NCBI GenBank assembly: GCA_009746045.1
Contig: RPFO01000448.1
Span: 3,498,049-3,562,048, forward strand
Length of the DNA: 64,000 nucleotides
Source of the DNA: Mesostigma viride
Taxonomy: Eukaryota > Streptophyta > Mesostigmatophyceae > Mesostigmatales > Mesostigmataceae
Reading direction: 5' to 3'
In this document: positions 9,919 through 18,812 of the stretch, piece after piece
How the letters are laid out: the number at the start of each line of letters is the position of its first letter
Position numbering within the stretch: position 1 is the first letter of the stretch
Translations under genes and position numbers: made by a program
The notes under the pieces: model-generated
The model's input: the letters and a program-made list of their open reading frames with translations, nothing else
Databases searched by the model: none
Told to the model about the DNA's origin: nothing

Positions 9919-12059
9919 CATTCGGATTTCTCTGAAAATAGTTTATTAAACAGAATGCGGGAAAGAAAGGGCCGCCACAACCTTGTGGCTGTACATGCAG
10001 AAAGGCTTGTTAGACGAATGGGGACGGCTTGTTGTTTACCGGGGAATCCTACTGGCAACTAGCTTTGCCTTTTGTAAGTCAGGCGCCGTTTGTTTGAACG
10101 GCCGGCCATGTGTTGAATGCTGACGGAAGTTGCGTCAAAAAGCTGTAACAAAATCTGATGTAACCAGCACTCACCAATTGATTGGTGTGCTGCTTGGTTG
10201 GGTAGTGTGTTCAGGGTTGCATTCGAAGAGTACACATGGCCTGACAGCTCAGACGTGTGACAGATGAGCTGGCTGGCTGAATTATTAAATTGTCAGCGTT
10301 AGGATATTTCTGGTTTTGCCGTTTTCCATTTTGACGGTAGGCTTGATAAGCATGGTCGGCGGGTTGTGACCCGTAATTGTTTCTTTGAATGTGCTCACTG
10401 AAGCAGTATGCGCGGCCTCGCTGCTATGGCGGCGGGGCTAAAGAAAATTAGGCAAAGACCCCGTCCTTGCCTGCTATGAAGTCGCGGGCTTTGCGACTTC
10501 ACGGCAGGTAGGGGCGGTTTGAACGGAACGGAAATTTCGCGTTACCAATGTGCCAAGTGGTTCTGGTTGGCACCTTGCTGGGCAGCGTCTCGGTGGTCAT
10601 AGAAAGTGGGCTGGGCGCCCCGCCCCGGCTGCTGGTAATTCCAGCAGCGGAGCCAATCATGTCGACTAAGAAGTCCGCAGCTGATGCGGAAACTGTGCGA
10701 AGGTCAATAGATTAATTTGGATTCCATGAGACTGCGCTGGTAGTCAGTCAGCGGCCCACCGCCTAGGGCGCTGCATGGCGCTGCCTTCGGCTTGGTGCGC
10801 GGCCCTTTTTTGTTATGGGCCAGCGAGGGATATAAGGGTGACGCGCGGCCGGCTAATTTCTTGCGTTCCGGAAGAAAATATATTTGCAAAATTCCCACAA
10901 AAGGAACCGAGTATCGGAAAGGCGTCTCGGCTGACAGTGGCAGTGTCTGGCCTTGTCGTCTCTCCCTGCTCAGCACCCGGCAGGTAGCGGTTCAAACCCT
11001 GGTGGCGTCGGAATGCGAATTTTCTGGGTTTTTATCCGGAATAATATTTTGCTGAGGCGGCTCCGCGGATTCGCTAACCTTTTATTGTCGGGCCCCTTAG
11101 GGGGTTATTATAGCCTTGTGCGGGCTGAGTCGCCATGAAGGAGATGTTGCGACACGCCCCACTTTGTGGTCTTTTATGGAAGCGGCTACCCTCGAGGCTG
11201 CTCGGAAGAGGGGGGGGGTCTTCTCCTTTTCTTTGTTCACTGTTATTGGGGCAACAGTGATCCTATCAAGTTTTGTTTCCTGAGCGGCGACAGTGCGGGG
11301 GAGGAGGGTAATGGCGCCAGGGACTGGGGTGGATCGGGGGGCTCTTGCTCCTGCATGCGAGGGAGACGAGATGACTACTTAAACCTGCCTTTGGCAGGGG
11401 CTCTACTCATTGTTTTCAATCAAATGCTGGTTTTCTTGGGAGCTCAAGTGTCATAATCGGATTTCTCTGAAAATAGTTTATTAAACAGAATGCGGGAAAG
11501 AAAGGGCCGCCACAACCTTGTGGCTGTACATGCAGAAAGGCTTGTTAGACGAATGGGGACGGCTTGTTGTTTACCGGGGAATCCTACTGGCAACTAGCTT
11601 TGCCTTTTGTAAGTCAGGCGCCGTTTGTTTGAACGGCCGGCCATGTGTTGAATGCTGACGGAAGTTGCGTCAAAAAGCTGTAACAAAATCTGATGTAACC
11701 AGCACTCACCAATTGATTGGTGTGCTGCTTGGTTGGGTAGTGTGTTCAGGGTTGCATTCGAAGAGTACACATGGCCTGACAGCTCAGACGTGTGACAGAT
11801 GAGCTGGCTGGCTGAATTATTAAATTGTCAGCGTTAGGATATTTCTGGTTTTGCCGTTTTCCATTTTGACGGTAGGCTTGATAAGCATGGTCGGCGGGTT
11901 GTGACCCGTAATTGTTTCTTCCCACCCATCCCACCCTTGGGGGGCTCTTGCTCCTGCATGCGAGGGAGACGAGATGACTACTTAAACCTGCCTTTGGCAG
12001 GGGCTCTACTCATTGTTTTCAATCAAATGCTGGTTTTCTTGGGAGCTCAAGTGTCATAA
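9919..12059. mobile_element. Composite insertion in intron 1 (full unit plus deleted unit)
   Basis: The insertion holds two tandem related units. Unit 1 is 9922-11456: left part 9922-10385, middle 10386-11335, right part 11336-11456. Unit 2 is 11457-12059: the same 464-bp left part (11457-11920), 18 bp of CCCACCC-type filler, then the same 121-bp right part (11939-12059). Unit 2 is thus an internal-deletion derivative of unit 1. I see no terminal inverted repeat, LTR or recognisable coding sequence. Within the middle, TATAAG at 10831 and GGTTCAAACCC at 10989 resemble Pol III promoter parts. Confidence 0.75.
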
Positions 12060-12174
12060 GTATATTTGCATCGTTGAATATATATATGTAGACTTTCATA
12101 CTTCCAACGGCCGTTGGCGTTGGGAAATTCCCAGCTGCTGACTTCCATTCTTCGGTCAATCCATGGTGCGCGGG
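12060..12174. repeat. 115-bp direct repeat, right copy
   Basis: Exact copy of 9804-9918, with its palindrome at 12104-12117. It is followed by 15 bp ending TTGCAG, the intron 1 acceptor. Confidence 0.92.
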
Positions 12175-12189
12175 TGTGTTGTGTTGCAG

Positions 12190-12945
12190 GAGGAGGATGT
12201 GGCGCCGCAAATGAACCTGCAGCAAAAACTCATCAAGTCAACCCTCTCGGAGCTCCATGAACTCATTACGGCGCGCTTCCCGGAATTCGCCATTCACGTC
12301 CATACATGGGCCTGGCAGCACCACGCTTACAAGGAGTGCATTGACGTGATGCCGCTGGGAACGGTGGTGGTCCTGATGGACTACTCGGAGAACTATTCGG
12401 ACCACCTGCAGAAACAGTTGCAGGCGCAGTACTGGTACCCAAGTAGTTACGTCCTGATGCCGGTGATCGTGATGTACCGTGATCCCGTATCGCTGGAAAT
12501 CAAAAGGGTGAAGCACGATTACATGGGGAAGGACGTACCGAGGAATGCCCAGACCCTGGAGTTCGTGATGAAGAATACCCTTAACGTGCTGAGGGAGGAG
12601 GGGGTGGAGGTGAGGAACTGGATCAGTTGGTCCGACAACTGTAAGGAGCAGTTCCAATCCCGGTATGTGTTGGCGATGGCTGCGGACCTGCTCGAGGCCG
12701 ACCCCGACTTGGAATCATTGGAGTGGAACTACTCGTGTGCAGGACATGGGAAGGGGGAGTCGGACGGGGAGGGGGGGACGGTCAAAAGCATCCTCAAAAG
12801 AGCGCAGATGCAGGAGGACAATCGGAACCTGAATACGGTGGAGGCACTGGTGGCCTACCTGAACCGGGATTGGAGAACCGGCAAAGACTCGAGTCGACCA
12901 TCGGCACAATCGGACGTGGTTCGACGGGCATTTCTTCTCGATAAC
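12190..12945 (+). CDS. DDE-like transposase-type gene, exon 2 (catalytic core)
   Basis: Begins after the TTGCAG acceptor at 12184-12189 and ends before a GTAAGT donor at 12946. Both junctions are phase 0. The protein has the layout of an RNase H-fold transposase. A hydrophobic strand ends in an aspartate (VVVLMDYSENY, D at 12379-12381). A second aspartate lies in WSDNCKEQF (12634-12636). A conserved acidic loop reads GHGKGESDGEGG (E at 12757, D at 12763). I recall the trio Y-x-E-N-Y, S-D-x-C/S-x2-Q-F and G-H-G-K-G-x2-D-G-x-G-G from uncharacterised cnidarian, mollusc and algal proteins. The family name is uncertain and catalysis is inferred from the motif layout only. Confidence 0.7.
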
Positions 12946-13053
12946 GTAAGTAAAGACAGTTGCTTTCTGGTGGTCAAGTGCAGTTCTATAATTTGTCTCT
13001 GGTTACACTTTACAGAGGACAGCTTCCTTGATGCAGTTTGAAGTTTCATAAGG

Positions 13054-13200
13054 CCAACGGCCGTTGGAGCTGGAAAATCGTATAATTGTTGAGTGCCAAC
13101 GGCCGTTGGAGTTGAGAAATGTACTTATATAAAGTTTCCAAGGGCCAACGGCCGTTGGAGTTGGGAAATCTTATAATTGTTGAGTGCCAACGGCCGTTGG
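13054..13200. promoter_or_regulatory. Four palindromes in intron 2
   Basis: CCAACGGCCGTTGG occurs at 13054, 13096, 13145 and 13187, each followed by AGTTGGGAAAT or a close variant. All lie inside the 302-bp intron 2 (12946-13247, acceptor ATTGCAG). They may bind the gene's own product or a host factor; this is inference. Confidence 0.8.
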
Positions 13201-13247
13201 AGTTGGGAAATGTGCTGTGATGTTGTTTCATGGATTTACAATTGCAG

Positions 13248-13915
13248 ATTCTCACGTCCGGTAAGGAGCGAGGCCCGATCCGAGATATCTCCACGGCACA
13301 CCAGTGGCGACTGGACAAAAAGGGCGAGCGGGTCGAGGTGGTAAAGCTCAGGCGTTTTTCATGCTTCAGTTGTGCGGAGTGCCGAGAGGGCAAGTGGACG
13401 ACATGCCCAAACGATTGGAGCAGCTCGTCGTGGACTGTAAAACTCCAGGCGAGTAAGTCGCGGAACCCCACGCGATATCCGGGAACCCGCCTGAACCACG
13501 TTCAAACGGCAAGAAACGAGTTGGGGCGTGGTTTGCAGGAGGGGGAGGCCGTCGCAGTCGCATCTGAGAGGGGGCACAAGGACCATGTGCCCGACCACCC
13601 GTACTGGTTGGCGAAAGTTGTTCGAGTCGCCCACCAACTCGACAAGGATGAGTGTTTAAACAAACATACAGGGGGGGGGGCGAGGTTTTTAAGAAAGGCA
13701 ACTGGGTAATGTACGTAAAATACTTCGAGAGGTGCTCCTCCTCCGGATCGGACGCCCGACGCTTCTTCTGGAACCCAGACGACCGAGAACCCTTAACTGC
13801 AATCGTGTGCTACCTGAGCGTCGCAAAGGTCACGAAGGGCAAGTGGGAAGGACATCCGGACAACACGCGACAGGGCTGGTTCACAATTGCGAAGAAGGTG
13901 GACGCCGAAATTACG
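13248..13915 (+). CDS. DDE-like transposase-type gene, exon 3
   Basis: Begins after ATTGCAG and ends before a GTACGT donor at 13916, both phase 0. The first half is basic, with a C-x2-C pair near FSCAEC. The second half holds HPYWLAKVVRV and then WVMYVKYFER and RFFWNPDDREPL. I compare this with the C-terminal WxGxV / F-x-W-P module of the same uncharacterised family. The frame shifts at a run of ten G (13671-13680): the upstream frame stops at 13709, while the downstream frame is open through to the donor. This is either a sequencing error or a true inactivating indel. Confidence 0.62.
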
Positions 13916-14011
13916 GTACGTCATTCCAAACATTACTGTGTAAAATTGGTGTTTGTATGTCGCATGTGTTTTTTTGTCGACGGTCGTTCACCTTACTAAT
14001 GTTACATACAG

Positions 14012-14032
14012 GGCAATCAGCCTATACTTTAG
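14012..14032 (+). CDS. DDE-like transposase-type gene, exon 4 and stop
   Basis: Intron 3 (13916-14011) has a good branch-point match TACTAAT at 13994-14000 and the acceptor ACATACAG. It is followed in phase 0 by six codons (GNQPIL) and TAG at 14030-14032. This closes the gene, so all three introns are phase 0. Confidence 0.6.
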   Translation, partial: GNQPIL

Positions 14033-14074
14033 CTTGGCTGCATGGCGCATGTCGCATATCTTAATTTCTCAAAG

Positions 14075-14088
14075 CCAACGGCCGTTGG
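14075..14088. promoter_or_regulatory. Palindrome downstream of the stop
   Basis: One more CCAACGGCCGTTGG, 43 bp past the stop codon. It brackets the gene with the nine upstream copies. Confidence 0.75.
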
Positions 14089-14235
14089 ACTTACGAAACT
14101 GGACAAGTGCCAAGTGCGGATTAGGTACTAAAATGGGCATTCTTGTTGAGGATGACCAGTTGTGTTTATATATTTTTGCATGGTGGCGGATGACTTGGCG
14201 TGTTGTTGCATTTTTACATACGGGTGTATGGTAGG

Positions 14236-14252
14236 CCTTAAACCCTAAACCC
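14236..14252. repeat. Short telomere-like motif
   Basis: TTAAACCCTAAACCCCT contains two CCCTAAA-type units and is followed by imperfect C-rich repeats. This is far too short for a telomere. It may be an interstitial remnant. Confidence 0.5.
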
Positions 14253-14280
14253 CTACACTCCTAAACCATATTTACCCTTA

Positions 14281-16060
14281 TATGTTGGGTGTGTTGTGTG
14301 AATGTTGGGTATGTGTGTTGGGGCGTGTGTGTTGTGTGTGTGTGTTGGGTGCATTCATGAAGGTGCGGGGGCGTGTAGGGTGTGTGCAAAGTGTCTTGTG
14401 TGTTGATGTTGGGTGTGGGGGGGGGAGGTACATGTGTGTTGTGTGTGTGACTTAGTAGGTGTGTTGTGTGTGTGACTTAGGTGTGTGTGTTGTTTGTGTT
14501 GGATATGTGTTGTGTGTGTGTGTGTTGTGTGTGTGTAGGGTGTCTTGTGTGTTGGTTTCTTGTTTTTAGTAGGTGTTGGGTGTGTGTATGTCGGGTGCAA
14601 ACATAGTGTGTGTGTGTGTGTTCGGTATGTGTGTTGGGTGTCTTGTGTGTGTGTGTTCGGTATGTGTGTTGAGGCGTGTGTGTGTGCTCTGTGTATGTAT
14701 GTTGTGTGTGTGTGTGTTGGGGCGTGTGCGTGTGTGTGTTGTGTGCATGTTAATTGTCATGTATTGGTGTTGAGTGTGAGGGGGGGATGGACGTGTGTGT
14801 TGTGTGTGACTTAGGTGTGTTATGTGTGTGTTGTGTGTGACTTAAGTGTGTAGTGTGTGTGTTGTGTGTGTTGGATGTGTGGTGTGGGTGTGGGTGTGGG
14901 TGTGTGGGTGGGTGGGGGGGGGGCCAAGTGTCTTGTGTGTTGGTATTGGGTTTGTGTGGGGGGGTGTACGTGTGTGTTGTGTGTGACTTAGGTGTGTTTT
15001 GTGTGTGTTGTGTGTGATCGACCTAGGTGTGTGTTGCGTGTGTGTGTTGGGTGTACATGTGTTCATAAAGGGTGTGGGTGTGTGTAGGGTGTGTGCAAAG
15101 TGTCTTGTGTGTTGGTGTTGGGTGTGGGGGGGGGGAAAGTACGTGTGTGTTGTGTGTGTGACTTAGGTGTGTTGTGTGTGTGTTGTTTGCATGTTATTGT
15201 TGGTGTTGTGGGGGGGGGGGATGTACGTGTACGTGTGTTGTGTGTTGGTGTCTTATTTTTAGGTGTTGGTGTGTGTGTCGTGGGTGCAAACATTGTGTGT
15301 GTGTGTGTGTTGGGTGTGTGTTGGGTGTCTTGTGTGTTTGGTGTTTTTGGTAGGTGTTGTGTGTGCGTGTTTTCGGTATGTGTGTTGGGTGTCTTGTGTG
15401 TGTGTGGTATGTGTTTGGGTGTTGTTGTGTGTGCAGTGTTGGGGCATGTGTGTGTGTGTGTTGGGGCATGTGTGTGTGTTGTGGCATGTTAATTGTCATG
15501 TGTTGGTGTTGTGTGTGTGGGGGGGGGGGATGTACGTGTGTGTTGTGTGTTACTTAGGTGTGTTATGTGTGTGTTGGGTGTGGGTGTCGTGGGCCGACCG
15601 GTGCAAACATTGTGTGTGTGTGTGTGTGTTGGGTGTGTGTTGGGTGTCTTGTGTGTTGGTGTCTTGTTTTTAGTAGGTGTTGTGTGTGCGTGTTTTCGGT
15701 ATGTGTGTTGGGTGTCTTTTGTGTGTGTGGTGTGTGTTTGGGTGTTGTTGTGTGTGCAGTGTTGGGGCATGTGTGTGTGTGTTGGGGCATGTGTGTGTGT
15801 GTGTTGGGGCATGTGTGTCAGTGTGTGTGTTGTGGCCTGTTAATTGTCATGTGTTGGTGTTGTGTGTGGGGGGGCGGGATGTACCTATGTGTTGTGTGTT
15901 ATAACAACTATACTTAGGTGTGTTATGTGTGTGTTGCGTGTGTGTGTTGGGTGTGTGTTGCATGGCTGTCTTGTGTGTTGGTGTCTTGTTTTTAGGTGTT
16001 GGTGTGTGTCTTGGGTGCAAACATAGTGTGTGTGTGTGTTGGGTGTGTTGTTCGTGTGTG
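14281..16060. repeat. GT-rich microsatellite tract
   Basis: About 1.8 kb of imperfect (TG)n with TTGGGTG and GTCTTG insertions, and several G runs of 8 to 10. Blocks such as GTGCAAACATAGTGTG and TTAATTGTCATGTGTTGGTG recur every few hundred bases, so there is a second, longer periodicity. Cysteine/valine-rich and threonine/histidine-rich open frames on the two strands are compositional artefacts. Confidence 0.95.
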
Positions 16061-16194
16061 TATGAAAATATAGAAAATTGTTATATTTGACGATAGTCAT
16101 AGTGTACTACTAAAAACTTGTACATACATATGCTGGAATGATTTTCTTTTTACTATTTCATTCACTATTGCTTATTTCTTCACACATGTACATG
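16061..16194. other. Junction between microsatellite and satellite
   Basis: 134 bp of AT-rich, apparently unique sequence. Nothing recognised. Confidence 0.6.
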
Positions 16195-18046
16195 CACGCA
16201 AGGGGCGGCTGCACATACACGTACACACACCGCGCACGCAAGGGGCGGCTGCACACACACGTACATCCACCGCGCACGCAAGGGGCAACTGCACACACAC
16301 GTACATACACCGCGCACGCAAGGGGCGAGTGCGCACACACGTACATACACCGCGCACGCAAGGGGCGGCTGCACACACACGTACACACACCATGCACGCA
16401 AGGGCCGGCTGCACTCACATGTACATACACCATGCACGCAAGGGGCGGCTGCACACACACGTACACACACCATGCACGCAAGGGCCGGCTGCACTCACAT
16501 GTACATCCACCGCGCACGCAAGGGCCGGCTGCACACACACGTACATACACCGCGCACGCAAGGGGCAACTGCACACACATGTACATACACCGCGCAACCA
16601 CGGGGCGGCTGCACACACACGTACATACACCGCGCACGCAAGGGGCGGCTGCACACATACGTACCTACACCGCGCACGCAAGGGGCGACTGCACACACAT
16701 GTACATCCACCGCGCACGCAAGGGCCGGCTGCACACACACGTACACACACCATGCACGCAAGGGCCGGCTGCACACACACGTACATACACCGCGCACGCA
16801 AGGGGCGGCTGCACACACACGTACCTACACCGCGCACGCAAGGGGCGGCTGCACACACACGTACACACACCATGCACGCAAGGAGCGACTTCACGCACAG
16901 GTACACACACCATGCACGCAAGGTTCGGCTGCACACACATGTACATCCACCGCGCACGCAAGGGGCGAGTGCAAACACATGTACATACACCGCGCACGCA
17001 AGGGGCAACTGCCCACACATGTACATCCACCGCGCACGCAAGGGCCGGCTGCACTCACATGTACACACACCGCGCACGCAAGGGCCGGCTGCACACACAC
17101 GTACATACACCGCGCACGCAAGGGGCAACTGCACACACACGTACACACCATGCACGCAAGGGGCTGCTGCACACACACTTACACTCACCATGCACGCGAG
17201 GGGCGGCTGCACACACACGTACACACACCGCGCACGCAAGGGACGGCTGCACACACACGTACATACACCGCGCACGCAAGGGGCGGCTGCACTTACATGT
17301 ACACACACCACGCACGCAAGGGGCGGCTGCACACACACGTACATACACCGCGCACGCAAGGACCGGCTCCACTCACATGTACATCCACCGCGCAACCACG
17401 GGGCGGCTGCACACACACGTACATACACCGCGCACGCAAGGGGCTGCTGCACACACACTTACACACAAAATGCACGCTTGGGGCGACGGCACTCACATGT
17501 ACATACACCGCGCACGAAAGGGGTGGCTGCACACACACGTACATCCACCGCGCACGCAAGGGGCGGCTGCACACACACATACATACATGCACCATGCACG
17601 CAAGGGGCGAGTGCACACACATGTACATACACCGCGCACGCAAGGGGCAACTGCCCACACATGGACATACACCGCGCACGCAAGGGGCGGCTGCACACAC
17701 ACGTACCTACACCGCGCACGCAAGGGGCGAGTGCACACACACGTACACACACCGCGCACGCAAGGGGCTGCTGCACACACACGTACACACACCATGCACG
17801 CAATTGCCGGCATGCACACACACGTACATCCACCGCGCACGCAAGGGGCAACTGCACACACACGTACACACACCGCGCACGCTTGGGGCAGCTGCACTCA
17901 CATGTACACACACCGCGCACGCTTGGGGCGGCTGCACACACACGTACCTACACCGCGCACGCAAGGGGCGGCTGCACACACACGTACATACACCGCGCAC
18001 GCAAGGGGCGGCTGCACACATACGTACACACACCGCGCACGCAAGG
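16195..18046. repeat. 40-bp satellite, left segment
   Basis: Tandem 40-bp monomers of the form CACGCAAGGGGCGGCTGCAC followed by ACACACGTACATACACCGCG. Variants are AAGGGGCAACT, AAGGGCCGGCT, CTTGGGGCGGCT and AATTGCCGGCAT. The last base before element 1 completes the target duplication CAAGG (18042-18046). Confidence 0.96.
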
Positions 18047-18475
18047 AGTTGAATGCCCTTCGCCGCTGGCTAGCACGCCGGCGATGGAGACGGGATTTTT
18101 GTTGTTTGGGGAACCGATTGTGGGAGGCTGAGCCCGCAGCCGCCACTGATTGCTATTGAACCCTTGCAGCTGGCCAGGCCGCAAGGAGCTCAGCGGCGCG
18201 GCGCTAACCGATAAGGCATGCTCGAGCCTCTAACCCGAGACTACCGGTAGGCTACCCGATAGTGCATGCTCGAGCCTCTAACCCGAGACTACCGGCACTC
18301 AGCGGATCTGTGCTACCGAGGGCGACGGTTCTCTGACCGTCCCGGCGCGCACTGGCTTCCGTACCTTGCTTAGGCACCGACTAGCATCTAGACACCAATC
18401 TTTGATGCCCACCTGACTAGGCGCCCAGGCCGGCGACTACCGGCCAGCGGATAGATGCCACTCGGGAGCACAACT
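18047..18475 (-). repeat. Element 1 3' LTR
   Basis: 429 bp, starting AGTTGAATGC and ending GCACAACT, a 5-bp inverted terminus (AGTTG/CAACT) instead of TG...CA. It contains a direct repeat of GCATGCTCGAGCCTCTAACC at 18216 and 18263. Confidence 0.95.
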
Positions 18476-18812
18476 CCCATACTTTCTTTTTAAATAATTA
18501 TCATAAATTATTTAAAGCGAGGGGCAATAGGGTAGCACTGACCCTACGTACGTTCAAGTAGAGAAACACGTAACGGCACACTGACCGTCCCCAAATCCTA
18601 AACCCCAAGGAGGGTGCCCTACGCTGGGATCTGAGCACGCCAAAAACACCCGGGCTTTGCTCCCGGCCTCCTTTTCTACTTGGGTGCAACTGCACCACAT
18701 GCATCATTATTAGGCACACTGGCCGCCTGTCAGGTCTAGGGAAATGTATTCACAGATGAAAGAAGCGCCCATTCCCATGCAAAAAGACGACAGGTCACAC
18801 GGTAAAAAAAAC
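18476..18812 (-). other. Element 1 3' untranslated region with polypurine tract
   Basis: The sequence next to the 3' LTR, read on the minus strand, is purine-rich (AAAAAGAAAGTATGGG), a likely plus-strand priming site. Beside it an AT hairpin at 18491-18515 has arms TAAATAATT / AATTATTTA. No gene in the remainder. Confidence 0.55.

Noticed and set aside
9804-12174. 115-bp repeats as a target-site duplication or LTRs
   Set aside because: They are identical to host intron sequence including the palindrome, too long for a target duplication, and the insert has no retroelement coding.
13652-13999. Separate small gene after the G run
   Set aside because: Its frame continues exon 3 of the DDE-like gene after an indel and ends at a good splice donor. 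The ORF start is arbitrary.
14236-14252. Telomere
   Set aside because: Only two CCCTAAA-type units, embedded between a gene and a microsatellite.
16195-18046. CRISPR-like or coding repeat array
   Set aside because: There are 40-bp monomers with variants but no spacer/repeat alternation. It is satellite DNA.
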